Below, piece after piece: positions 44,329 through 54,685 of a DNA stretch of 64,000 nt (the stretch's first letter is position 1; the number at the start of each line of letters is the position of its first letter). The notes under the pieces were generated by a model. The model saw only the letters and a program-made list of their open reading frames with translations. It had not been told where the DNA came from and did not search any database. The stretch comes from Vicinamibacterales bacterium (GTDB lineage: Bacteria > Acidobacteriota > Vicinamibacteria > Vicinamibacterales > 2-12-FULL-66-21): NCBI GenBank assembly GCA_035699745.1, contig DASSPH010000032.1:1-64000 (forward strand), in the 5' to 3' direction. Position numbers and translations under genes: made by a program.

Positions 44329-45123
44329 GTGCAGGTTCCGTCCAGTGGTGCGGCCGCCGTACCGGCTCCGTGGGTGTTGATGCCGCGGCCCAATCCGCAG
44401 GCCTCGCTCCGCCTGTTCTGTTTTCCGTATGCCGGCGTCGGTCCGTCGATTTACCGGCCGTGGCTGACGGCGCTGCCGTCGCATGTCGAGGCCAGGCTCA
44501 TTCAGCTGCCCGGACGCGAAGGGCGCTGGCGCGAGCCGGCGTTGACCAGCATTCCGGAGATTGCCGACCGCGTCGCCCGCGCCATCGTCCCGCACCTGCA
44601 GCCGCCGTTCGTGTTCTACGGCCACAGCCTCGGCGCGCTGCTGTCGTTCGAGGTCGCGCGGCGCCTGCGGGCCGCCGGCCACCCGATGCCGCGCCAGCTG
44701 TTCGTTGGCGCGCACCGCGGGCCGCAGATGCCGAACCCGCACTCGCCGATCGCGCATCTCTCCGACGACGCGTTCGTCGCCGAGGTGCGGAAGCGCTACG
44801 ACGGGATCCCGCAGGCGGTGCTCGACAACCGCGAGCTGCTCGAGCTGATGCTGCCGTGCCTGCGCGCCGACTTCACGGCGTTCGAGACGTATCAGTATCG
44901 CGCCGAGCCGCCGCTCGAGATGCCGATCTCGGCGTTCGGCGGCGACCAGGACGGCTACGTGCGGAGCCACGAGATCGCCGGCTGGCGCGAGCAGACGACC
45001 GGGCGCTTCCGCGTGCGCGTGATCCCCGGCAACCACTTCTTCATGCAGACCGGCCGCGACGAGGTGATCGCCGCGCTGGTCGACGATCTGTCGGCGGCGC
45101 CGGCGGCGGTCGTGGCGGGCTGA
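44329..45123 (+). CDS. Type II thioesterase of the polyketide cluster
   Basis: A 264-residue alpha/beta hydrolase of the external editing thioesterase family (GrsT/RifR type), which removes misprimed or stalled acyl groups from carrier proteins. The start of the fold is LRLFCFPYAGVGPSIYRPW, the nucleophile elbow is GHSLGALLSFE (Ser near 100), the acid is in FGGDQDGYV and the His in IPGNHFFMQ. GTG at 44329 is chosen because GAAGGGGGA lies seven bases upstream; TTG at 44287 and ATG at 44308 are in frame but lack a binding site. It is the first gene of the polyketide cluster and is followed after five bases by the phosphopantetheinyl transferase. Confidence 0.9.
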   Translation: MQVPSSGAAAVPAPWVLMPRPNPQASLRLFCFPYAGVGPSIYRPWLTALPSHVEARLIQLPGREGRWREPALTSIPEIADRVARAIVPHLQPPFVFYGHSLGALLSFEVARRLRAAGHPMPRQLFVGAHRGPQMPNPHSPIAHLSDDAFVAEVRKRYDGIPQAVLDNRELLELMLPCLRADFTAFETYQYRAEPPLEMPISAFGGDQDGYVRSHEIAGWREQTTGRFRVRVIPGNHFFMQTGRDEVIAALVDDLSAAPAAVVAG

Positions 45124-45128
45124 GGCGA

Positions 45129-45965
45129 ATGACGGATCGCCGCCGCCCCGTCGTCCTCGAGGAAGGCGTCGCCCACGCGTGCATCGTCCCGCTGCATGCG
45201 GGACCGCAGACGGTGCGGCGGATGTACGCGCTGCTGTCGCCCGCCGAGCGGGTGCGTGCGGCGCGGTTCGCATTCGATCGGGATCGCCGGACGTTCGTGA
45301 TGTCGCACGGCATCCTGCGGCGCGTGCTCGGCATGGTGTGCCACCAGAATCCGGCGCAGCTCCGGTTCAGGCAGGGGCTGCGCGGCAAGCCGTATCTCGT
45401 GGATGCGCCGCCGGGCCTGCAGTTCAATCTCTCGCACACCGAGGGGTTCTGCCTGGTGGGCGTCACCCGGGGCGCGGCGATCGGCGTGGATGTCGAGCGG
45501 GTGCGCGCGACCGACGACATGGCGGAGCTGGTGCGGCAGTGCTTCTCCCCCGCGGAGCAGCGCGCGTTCGACACGCTGCCCCCCGCGGAGCGCTGCCGCG
45601 GGTTCTTCAAGGGCTGGACGCGGAAGGAAGCGTTCATCAAGGCGCTCGGCGACGGCTTGTCGTATCCGCTCGAGAACTTCGACGTGTCGCTCGGGCCGGA
45701 CGGCCCGGCGCGGCTGCTGGCGATTGGCGGCAGTGCCGCGGCGGCGGCGGAGTGGAGCATGGATGCGCTCGAACCCGCGCCCGACGTGCAGGCGGCGGTC
45801 GCGGTGGCGGCGCCCGGAGTCACGGTCCGCTGGCATGCGCTTCCGGAAATGCCGGCACGAATTCAGACGGAGGATGTCCATGGCAGAGGAACGCGACGAC
45901 ACGACCACGTACCAGGTCGTGAAGAACCACGAAGAGCAGTATTCGATCTGGCCAGCCGACCGTGA
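45129..45965 (+). CDS. 4'-phosphopantetheinyl transferase (Sfp type)
   Basis: A 278-residue enzyme that loads phosphopantetheine from CoA onto carrier proteins. Family motifs are present: [21 protein letters not shown], the metal-binding GVDVERVRA and [19 protein letters not shown], which carries the WxxKEA motif. Length fits broad-specificity Sfp-type enzymes that activate PKS and NRPS carriers; the two or more ACPs encoded downstream are the obvious targets. Its last 28 codons overlap the start of the MbtH-like gene in another frame (86 bases), a long overlap. The extra tail (after about residue 245) is Arg-rich and may be an incidental extension. Confidence 0.9.
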   Translation: MTDRRRPVVLEEGVAHACIVPLHAGPQTVRRMYALLSPAERVRAARFAFDRDRRTFVMSHGILRRVLGMVCHQNPAQLRFRQGLRGKPYLVDAPPGLQFNLSHTEGFCLVGVTRGAAIGVDVERVRATDDMAELVRQCFSPAEQRAFDTLPPAERCRGFFKGWTRKEAFIKALGDGLSYPLENFDVSLGPDGPARLLAIGGSAAAAAEWSMDALEPAPDVQAAVAVAAPGVTVRWHALPEMPARIQTEDVHGRGTRRHDHVPGREEPRRAVFDLASRP

Positions 45966-46095
45966 GCTTCCGCTCGGCTGGACGGCGGTCGGCAAGAGCG
46001 GCCCGAAGGCGGACTGCCTCGCGTACATCAACGAGGTCTGGACTGACATGCGCCCTCTGAGCCTGCGAAAGCAGATGGAGAGCGCCGGCGCCTGA
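45880..46095 (+). CDS. MbtH-like protein
   Basis: A 71-residue MbtH-family chaperone, which binds and activates adenylation domains of nonribosomal peptide synthetases. The signature is nearly complete: [45 protein letters not shown] lies six bases before ATG 45880, so this start is favoured over ATG 45874. No adenylation domain is encoded in the window; the partner may lie beyond the right edge or elsewhere. The gene begins inside the 3' end of the phosphopantetheinyl transferase gene. Confidence 0.95.
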   Translation: MAEERDDTTTYQVVKNHEEQYSIWPADRELPLGWTAVGKSGPKADCLAYINEVWTDMRPLSLRKQMESAGA

Positions 46096-46292
46096 GCCCC
46101 TCCGGGGCGCGGCGAGGTGTCCGAACCCGGACACTTTCCGGCGCCCTCTTCGTCTCTCTTAAGAGCAGGCAGAATAAAGTCCTTCAAAAAGCAGACTTTT
46201 GTCGTTGAACCCGCGTCTCTCTCCCGCCAAAAGGGGCAGGGGGGTGGCGTGGGATTTGATATTCCGTCCTTCGCTCCTAACCCTTTCGTTCT
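46096..46292. other. Gap between MbtH and the acyltransferase
   Basis: A 197-base gap with no convincing gene. It holds palindrome copy 2 (46176-46199). No clear -35/-10 pair was found, but the larger synthase operon presumably starts here because all later genes overlap. Confidence 0.4.
46176..46199. promoter_or_regulatory. AAAGTC-N12-GACTTT palindrome, copy 2
   Basis: AAAGTC (46176-46181) and GACTTT (46194-46199) have the same 12-base spacing as copy 1 at 37496 and share GCAGACTTTTGTC across the right arm. It is not followed by a T-run or the terminator stem that accompanies copy 1. Confidence 0.5.
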
Positions 46293-47432
46293 GTGGAGAT
46301 GAAGCCAGGGCTGCTGCCCTCGTCCGCCTCGCTCGGCCCGCGCGGCCGGCGCCCCGTGCGCCGGCTCGGTGCGGTGTCGCCGGCTGCCCGGCCGGTGTTC
46401 CTGTTTTCGGGGCTCGGCGCCGAGTACCCGGAGATGGGGCGGGGACTGTACGGGCTGTCGCGCGTCTTCCGCGCGGAGCTGGATCGCTGTGATGCGATTT
46501 ACCGCGAACTGACCGGGGCGCCGCTGCTGCCGCGGCGCGATCGGCCGTTCGGCCGGCGGCTCCGGACGGGCCGTCCCTCGTACGTGCAGCCTGCGGTGTT
46601 CGCCTTCGAGTACGCGCTCGCCTCGGCGTGGATCGCGTGGGGCGTGCGCCCGGCGGCGGTCCTGGGCTACAGCCTCGGCGAGGATGCCGCGGCCTGTGTT
46701 GCGGGCGCGGCGCCCGTCGAGGAGATGATGGCGCTCGTCCTGAATCGCGCCCGCCAGATGGATCGCCTTCGCGGCGGGGGGATGGCGGTGCTCTTCGCCG
46801 GCGAAGCCGAGACGCGGGGCCTGCTGGCCGGCGTGACGCGCGTGGAGATTGCGGCGGCGAACGCGGCCGACCAGACGGTGGTGTCCGGATCCTCGGCGGC
46901 GCTCGACGCGCTGCTGATCGCCGCCGGCCGCCGGCACATCCGCGGGCGCCGCATCCGCGCCGCCTGCGCGTTCCATTCGAGCCGGATGGACGCGGTGCTG
47001 CCGGCGCTCGAGCGCGACGCCGCGCTGCCGTCTTTCGAGGAGCCGGCCACGCCGCTGCTCTCGAGCGTGAGCGCGACCTGGCTGTCCCGGCGCCGGCTGA
47101 ACGATCCGTCGTACTGGGGCGCGCGGGTCCGCGCGCCGATCCGGTTTCGCGACGCGCTCGCCCGTCTCTACGCGGAAGGGTTCCGCACGTTCGTCGAGAT
47201 CGGTCCGCACCCGATGCTGCTGCCGATCGTGCGGCGCGAGACCGCGGGGGGCGCCACGTGCATCGAGACCGCGCGGTACGGCGAAGACGACGCGGTGGTG
47301 ACGATGGCGGCGCTGTCGCGGCTGCCGCGGGTCGCCGTGAGCCTTCCGGCGCACCTGCCGGTCCGTCAGCGGCGCGCCGCCGGATCGGACGTGCGCGTCC
47401 GCCGTTCGCGCGGCGCCGAGGTGATGCGATGA
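46293..47432 (+). CDS. Free-standing acyltransferase (AT) of the polyketide cluster
   Basis: A 379-residue discrete acyl-CoA:ACP transacylase. The AT fold starts at RPVFLFSGLGAEYPEMGRGLYG (GLG in place of GQG). The nucleophile elbow is GYSLGE (Ser about 127), where Tyr replaces the usual His of GHSxGE. FHSSRMD gives the catalytic His, preceded by CAF, nearer the malonyl-type HAFH motif than the methylmalonyl-type YASH. FVEIGPHPML closes the domain. GTG at 46293 or ATG at 46299 may be the start; neither has a clear binding site. It overlaps the sulfotransferase by four bases. It may load the N-terminal ACP of the first synthase or serve a module further downstream. Confidence 0.88.
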   Translation: MEMKPGLLPSSASLGPRGRRPVRRLGAVSPAARPVFLFSGLGAEYPEMGRGLYGLSRVFRAELDRCDAIYRELTGAPLLPRRDRPFGRRLRTGRPSYVQPAVFAFEYALASAWIAWGVRPAAVLGYSLGEDAAACVAGAAPVEEMMALVLNRARQMDRLRGGGMAVLFAGEAETRGLLAGVTRVEIAAANAADQTVVSGSSAALDALLIAAGRRHIRGRRIRAACAFHSSRMDAVLPALERDAALPSFEEPATPLLSSVSATWLSRRRLNDPSYWGARVRAPIRFRDALARLYAEGFRTFVEIGPHPMLLPIVRRETAGGATCIETARYGEDDAVVTMAALSRLPRVAVSLPAHLPVRQRRAAGSDVRVRRSRGAEVMR

Positions 47433-48397
47433 GTCAGCGAGTCGAGCCCAATTTCTTCATGGTCGGCGCGGCGCGCGCCGGCACGACGTCGATGTACGAC
47501 TACCTGCGCGCGCACCCGCAGATCTACATGCCCCCGACCGTGGTCGGCAAGGAGCCGTCGTTCTTCTGCGACCTGGTTCCGCCGTGGGCGGCGGAGTGCC
47601 GCGACCTGGATTCGTACCTCTCGCTGTTCGAGAAGGGGGCCGGCCGGCCGGTGATCGGCGACGGATCGACGAACTATCTCGTGGCGCCGGAGAGCGCCGG
47701 CCGGATCCGCGAGCGCTATCCGCACGCCAGGATTCTGATCATCCTGCGCAACCCGGTGGCGCGCGCGCACTCGCTGTACCGCTACATCTGCGGCTGGGGG
47801 TTCGAGGACGCGCCCACGTTCGAGAAGGGGCTGGCGCGCGAGGCGGAGCGGCTGGGCAACCCCCGCTTCATCCGCGAATGGCAGCTGCTCTATCACGCGT
47901 TTCTCTACTACCACTCGGGCCTCTATGCCGAGCAGGTCGCGCGCTATCTCGACGCCTTTCCGCGGAACCAGGTGCACATCGTCCTGTTCGACGATCTGAA
48001 GTCGGATCTGCTCGGCACGGTGCAGGGGATCTACCGGTTCCTCGGCGTGGATCCGTCGTTCGAGCCGGATCTCGACGCGCGCAACGAGAGCCGCTTCCCG
48101 CTGTCGGTGAAGTTCCAGGCGTTCGTGAGCCGGCGCTGGAACGCGCACCCGCTGTATCCGCGCGGCCCGGTGCGGCGCCGTGACAAGACGCACTATCCGA
48201 TCGCGCTCGGCATCAACGCGCTGCTCGGGGGATATCGCAAGGAGCGGATGCACCCCGACACGCGGCGCCGGCTCACCGAGCGCTTCGCGCCCGACATCGC
48301 CAAGACGGCGGCGACGATCGGCCGCAGCCTCGATCACTGGGTCCAGGCGAAAGCGGCGGCGCCGGCGAGCGGCGCCAAGGTGGCGGTGCAGGTATGA
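47429..48397 (+). CDS. PAPS-dependent sulfotransferase
   Basis: A 322-residue sulfotransferase of the Sulfotransfer_1/heparan-sulfotransferase-like group. The 5'-phosphosulfate loop is VGAARAGTTSMYDYL (residues 12-26) and the 3'-phosphate-binding motif is RNPVARAHSLYRY (from residue 107, conserved Ser 115). The strand IVLFDDLKSD and helix GIYRFLGVD complete the family pattern. It is embedded between the AT and the first synthase with 4-base overlaps on both sides, so it belongs to the pathway. It could sulfate the finished polyketide or, as in curacin-type systems, sulfate a beta-hydroxyl to help chain release. No ST-TE fusion is seen here. Confidence 0.9.
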   Translation: MSQRVEPNFFMVGAARAGTTSMYDYLRAHPQIYMPPTVVGKEPSFFCDLVPPWAAECRDLDSYLSLFEKGAGRPVIGDGSTNYLVAPESAGRIRERYPHARILIILRNPVARAHSLYRYICGWGFEDAPTFEKGLAREAERLGNPRFIREWQLLYHAFLYYHSGLYAEQVARYLDAFPRNQVHIVLFDDLKSDLLGTVQGIYRFLGVDPSFEPDLDARNESRFPLSVKFQAFVSRRWNAHPLYPRGPVRRRDKTHYPIALGINALLGGYRKERMHPDTRRRLTERFAPDIAKTAATIGRSLDHWVQAKAAAPASGAKVAVQV

Positions 48398-51300
48398 GCG
48401 ACTCTCGACTCGGGCAGGACGCCGCGTCGCGCGCCGCCGCGATTCGCGACTGGCTGGTCGCCGCGGTCGCGTCGCGCGTCGGCATCGACGGCCGCCGGAT
48501 CGATCTGACCGAGCGGTTCAGCCGCTACGGCATCGATTCGATGAAGGCGGCGGGCATCACCGCGGAGCTGTCGGCGTTTCTGGAACAGCCGCTGCCGCGC
48601 ACGCTGCTCTGGGACCATCCCTCGATCGCCGCGGTGGCGCGCCATCTGACGGCGTCCGCGGACGGCGGTTCCACCGTGGCCGTTGCCCCATCCGGGATCA
48701 GCGGCGAACCCATCGCCATCGTCGGCCTGGCCTGCCGCTTCCCCGGCGCACCCGATACCGACGCGTTCTGGCGCCTGCTGCTCGACGGCACCGATGCGAT
48801 CTCGGAAGTGCCCGCGGACCGGTGGAACATCGGCGAGATGTTCAGCGCCGATCCGGCGGTGCCGGGCAAGATGAGCACCCGCTGGGGCGGGTTCCTCTCG
48901 GACGTCGACCGGTTCGACCCGCAGTTCTTCGGCATCTCGCCGCGTGAAGCCGAGCACATGGATCCGCAGCAGCGGATCGTGCTCGAGCTCGCCTGGCGCG
49001 CCCTCGAGGACGCGGGCATCCGCCCGGCGTCGCTCAAGGATTCCTCGACCGGCGTCTACATCGGCGCGATGTGGAGCGACTACGCGCGGCTCATCGCCGG
49101 GACGCCGTCGGCAATCACGCAGCACACCGCGACCGGGCAGGACACGAGCATCATCGCGGCGCGGGTCTCGTACACCTTCGGTCTGCAGGGCCCGAGCGTC
49201 GCGATCAACACCGCGTGCTCGTCGTCGCTGGTGGCGGTCCACACCGCCTGCCAGGCGCTGCGCACCGGCGAGGCGACGCTGGCGCTCGCCGGCGGCGTGA
49301 ACCTGGTGCTGGCCCCCGACAGCACGGTGGCGATGTCGAAGTTCGGCGGCATGGCGCCGGACGGCCGCTCGAAGGCGTTCGACGCCCGGGCCAACGGCTA
49401 CGTCCGTTCGGAGGGCGCCGGGATCGTCGTGTTGAAGCCGCTCTCGCGCGCGCTGAAGGACGGCGATCCGATCTACTGCCTGATCCGCGGCGAAGGGGTG
49501 AACAACGACGGTTTCAGCAACGGTCTGACGGCGCCCAATCCGCAGGCGCAGGAGCAGATGCTGCGCATCGCCTGCGCGCGCGCCGGCGTGCAGCCGGCCG
49601 ACGTCGATTACGTCGAGACGCACGGCACCGGCACGCTGCTCGGCGATCCGATCGAAGCGGGGGCGCTCGGCCGCGTGCTCGGCGCCGGCCGCCCCGACGA
49701 TCGTCCGCTCCGGGTCGGCTCGCTCAAGAGCAACATCGGCCATCTCGAGGCGGCCGCGGGGATCGCCGGCCTGATCAAGCTGGCGCTGTCGCTGCGCCGC
49801 GGCGTGATTCCCGGCAACCTGCACTTCGAGACGCCGAATCCGCACATCGATTTCTCCGCTCTGCGCCTGGCGGTGCAGGCGCAGACGTCGCCGCTGCCGG
49901 TCCGCGAGCGCGCCGTCATCGCGGGGGTCAGTTCGTTCGGCTTCGGCGGCACGAACTGCCATGTCGTCCTCGAGCAGTGGCGCGGCGCCGACAGCGTCGT
50001 GGTGCCCTTGTCCGCGGATTCGCCCGAGCGGCTGCGCGAGGCGGCGGCCACGTTTGCCGCGGCGGCGCAGGCGGAAGGTGACGCCGCCGATCCGATCGCA
50101 TGGAGCCGCACCGCGTGGGAACAGTTGAGCGGCGGGCCGCACCGCGGCGCGGTGCTCGTGCGCGCGCCCCGCGATCTCGCACCGCAGCTCTCGCTGCTGG
50201 CCTCCGGCCAGACGGCCCCCGGCGTCTCGCCGGCGAGCGCCGTTCCGGCGGGCCGCCGCGTGTGGGTCTGCTCCCCGCACGGCGGACAGTGGACCGGGAT
50301 GGGGCGCGAACTGCTGCACGCCGAGCCGGCGTTCCGCGCCGCGATCGAGCGGTGCGAGCCGTTGATTCAGCGCGAGGGCGGCTGGTCGATCCTGGACGAG
50401 ATCCTCGCCGGCGAGAAGACGTCGCGCCTCGGCGACGTCGCCGTCGCGCAGGCGGCCATCTTCGCGATCCAGGTCGGCATCGCGGACGTGCTGCGCTCGT
50501 GGGGGCTCCAGCCCGACGTCGTCATCGGCCACAGCATGGGCGAGGTTGCCGCCGCGCACATCGCCGGCGTGCTCTCGCTCGAGGACGCGGTCAAGGTCAT
50601 CTGCCACCGCAGCCGGCTGCTCGCGAAGACAGCGGGGAAGGGCGCGCTTGCCGTCGTCGGACTCTCCGCCGAGGCGACACGGACCGCGCTCGAAGGGCGC
50701 GGCGATCAGCTCTGGGTGGTCGCGTTCAACAGTCCGAAATCGACGCTCGTGTCGGGCGAACCGGAGACGCTCGGCGCGCTGCTCGCCGATCTCGAGCGGG
50801 ACGGCGTGTTCTGCCGCCGGGTCCGCGTCGACGTCGCGGCGCACAGCCCGCACATGGATCCGCTCCTCGCGGAGCTCGCCGAGGTGACGGCGTCGGTGAC
50901 TCCGTCGCGCGGCCGCGCCGCCATGGTGTCGACGGTCACCGGCGGCGTGCTCGAAGGAACCGCCTTCGACGCGAGCTACTGGGTCCGCAACCTGCGGCAG
51001 TCCGTGCTGTTCTCTCAGGCCGTCGACGCCATTCTGGCGGAGGGGCCTGCCACGTTCGTCGAGATCGGTCCGCATCCGGTGCTGGCGCCGGCGATCGAGC
51101 AGGCGCTCGCGGCCTCGGCGGCGGGCGGACGCGTGATCGAAACCATGCGCCGTGCCGAGCCCGAGCGTGACGCGCTGCTCGATGCGGCGGCGCGTCTCTA
51201 CGTCGCCGGCCACGCGCCGCGCTGGGACGCGTTCACGCCGGCGGCCGACACCGTCGCGCTTCCCGAAGGGGTCGCCGCCAACGGCACCTGCCGCACGGAG

Positions 51301-54300
51301 GACGCCGCGGCGCTGCCGTTCCTGCTCTCGGCGCACACGCCGCGGACGCTCGCCGATCGCGCGCGCGCGACCGCCTCCGCGCTGCGGGGGAATCCCGCGC
51401 TGATGCTGCGCGACGTCTGTTACACCGCGGCCGCTCGCCGCGCGGCGCAGCCGCAGCGGCTCGCCGCGGTCGCCCGCAGTACCGGGGAGCTCGCCGATCT
51501 GCTCGAGCGGTTCGCCGGCGGGGAGATCGCGCCCGGCGTATCGGTCGGCGAGCGCGAGGTCGCCGGGCCCGGCCGCACGGCCTTCGTGTTCCCCGGCCAG
51601 GGCGCGCAGTGGCTCGGCATGGGCCGCCGGCTGATGAAGGAGGAACCGGCGTTCCTCGCGTCGCTGCAGCGCTGCGACGCGGCCGTCCGCGCCGCCGCCG
51701 GCTGGTCGGTGATCGACGAGCTGAACGCGTCCCCCGGGGCGTCGCGTCTCGATCGCATCGACGTGATCCAGCCGGTGCTGTTCTCGGTGCAGGTCGCGCT
51801 CGCCGACCTGTGGCGCGCGTGGGGCGTCACGCCCGACGCGGTCGTCGGCCACAGCATGGGAGAGGTCGCGGCGGCGCATGCCGCCGGGGCGCTCTCGCTC
51901 GAGGATGCGGCGCGGTTGATCTGCTGCCGCAGCGCGCTGATGCGCACGACCAGCGGCCGCGGCGCCATGGCGGCGGTGGAGCTGTCGTTGAGCGAGGCGG
52001 CGCTGGCGATCCGCGGCCTCGAGGATCGGGTATCCGTCGCGGTCAGCAACGCGCCGCGCGCGACCGTCCTCTCGGGCGATCCCGAAACCATCGATCTGCT
52101 GATGGCGCGGCTCACCGCGGAAGGGGTGTTCTGCAAGCGCGTCAAGGTCGACGTCGCCTCGCACAGCCCCCAGATGGACGTCCTCCTCGGCGATCTCCGC
52201 CGGGGCATCGACGGCATCGCGCCGCGCGCCGCGTCCGTCCCGTTCTATTCGACGGTCGCCGGCACGCTCACGGACGGCGCCGAGCTCGGCGTCGACTACT
52301 GGACGCGCAACCTGCGCGAGCCGGTGCTGTTCGCGACGGCGGTGGCACGGTTGTGCGCCGACGGGTTCGACACGTTCGTCGAAATGAGCCCGCATCCGCT
52401 GCTCGTTCCCGCCGTCCAGGAATCCCTGCGCGCCGAGAAGCGTGCCGGCGTCGCGGTCGGATCGTTCGTTCGTGACGACGCCGACGAGCGCGCCAGCATG
52501 CTGGCGTCGCTCGGCGCGCTGTTCGCCCACGGCCACGATCTCGAGTGGCAGCACGTGTTCGCGGATCGCGGCCGGGTCGTGCCGATCGGCCCCTACTGTT
52601 TCGAGAAGCAGCGCTGCTGGCTCGACGCGGAGCACCTCGAGCGCCGGGCGCCGGCGGAGCAGGCCGACGGCTATCTGTTCGAGACCGAATGGATCGAGCA
52701 GCCGCTGCCGGACGTCCGCGCCGGCCGCCAGCACACCTGGCTGGTCCTCGCGAATCCCGGCTCCGCATGCGCCGCCGCGGCGCAGCGGCTCGAGTCCAGC
52801 GGCCACCGCGTCAACATCGTCCCCGCGCCGCGGCGCCTGCATGCCGTCGATCGGCTGCCGACCGATGACGAAGAGATGCGCGCGCTCGAGGATCTGCTGC
52901 TGCCGGAGCTGAGCGACTGCGACGCCGTCGTCTACGGCTGGGGATTCGACGCGCCTGACGCGCCCGCGGCGGTGGACGCGCTCGCCGACGCGATGGACGC
53001 GGCCACGCTGAACGCGGTGCGGCTGGTTCAGATTCTCGATCGTGTCGGCGTCTCGCCGCGCCTGTATCTCGTGACCTCGGGCGCGCAGCCCGCCGGCGGC
53101 GCGCAGGTGACGGCTCCTTCGCGCACCGGCCTCTGGGGCCTGGGATCCGCGATCGCCGTCGAGCACCCGGAGATGCGCTGCACGCGCATCGATCTCGATG
53201 ACGCCGCGGCGCCGGCGGCGCTGGCCGCCGAGCTGGCCGCGGCTCCCGACGAAGATCAGGTGGCGTTCCGCCGCGATCGCCGTTTCGTCGCGCGCCTGAA
53301 GAAGGGCATCGACGCGCTCGCCGCGGGGGACAACATCAATGCGCTCGCCGCGCTGGCGAAGAGCAACCCCGCCGCGGTCCGCGCCGCGCTCGGCTCGCTG
53401 GAAGGGCTCGACGATCTGGTCGCCGCGCTCGGCCGCGAGCGGACGCTGCCCGATTTCTCCGCCGGCACGTGTCTCGTCACCGGCGGACTCACCGGCCTCG
53501 GGCTGGTCACCGCGGAGTGGATCGTCGGACACGGCGGCCGCTCGGTGGCGCTGCTCGGGCGCCGCGCACCGTCCGCCGCGGCGCTGACCGCGATCGAGCG
53601 GATGCGCCAGGCCGGCGCCACGGTCGCGGTGCTGCAGGCCGATGCCTCCCGCGCCGACGATCTGTCGCGCGCGCTCGCCGAGATCCGCGCGACCATGCGG
53701 CCGATCCGCGGCGTCATCCACGCCGCCGGCGTGCTGGACGACGCGGTGCTCGCCCGGATGACGCCGGAGCAGTATCGCAACGTCCTCGCGCCGAAGGTGC
53801 GCGGCGGCTGGCTGCTCCATCAGCTCACCAAGGACGACGACGTCGACTACTTCGTGCTGTATTCCTCGGTGCTCGCCTACCTCGGCGCCGCCGGTCAGGC
53901 GAATCACGCGATCGCCAACGCCTTCCTCGACGGTCTCGCTCACTACCGGCGCGGACGCGGGCTGGCCGCGGTCAGCGTCAACTGGGGCGTGTGGTCGAGC
54001 GTCGGCAGCGCCGCCGCCGCCGGCAGAGGGGATCGCCTCGGCGCGATGGGCTTGAGCGCGATCACGCCGGCCGAAGGGTGCGAGGCGCTGGAACGCATTC
54101 TCGCGTCCGGCGCCGTGCAGGGATCGGTGATGCGCTTCTCCGCCGACGCGTGGCGGCAGAACCTGTCGGGCGCGGCGCGCTCGACGTTCCTCGCCAACTT
54201 CGTCAAGGCCGACGGCGAGGCGGCCGCGGATCGCCCGGCCGCCGGGGAACCGGCGCTGCTCGAGGTGTTGACCGCCGCACCCCCGGCGGAACGCCGCGGC

Positions 54301-54685
54301 ATCGTCGAGCGCTTCGTCGCGGCCCGCGCCGCGCGCGTGCTCAGGCTCGGCGCCGACCAGATCGATGTCGACAAGCCGCTGCGCGCGATGGGGCTCGATT
54401 CGCTCCTCGCGGTCGAGTTCCGCAACCGCCTCGAAGCCGACACCGGCCTCAGCATTCCGACGACCCTGATCTGGAACTATCCGACGGTGGCCAAGCTCGC
54501 ACCGCAGGTGGCGGAGCGGCTCGGCATCGCGCTCGATGGCGTCGCCGCCGCGGGAACCGCGCCCACCGATGAACTCGACGAGCTGCTCGGGGCGCTCGAG
54601 TCGATGTCGGACGAAGACGCCCGAAGCGCGTCGTTGCTGGACGATGCGGCGCGGCGCGCGCTCCTGGGCGGGACGCGGGTGGCGG

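Noticed and set aside
46117-46302. Small open frame in the gap before the free AT
   Set aside because: No ribosome binding site, atypical codon use, and it covers the palindrome; probably not coding.
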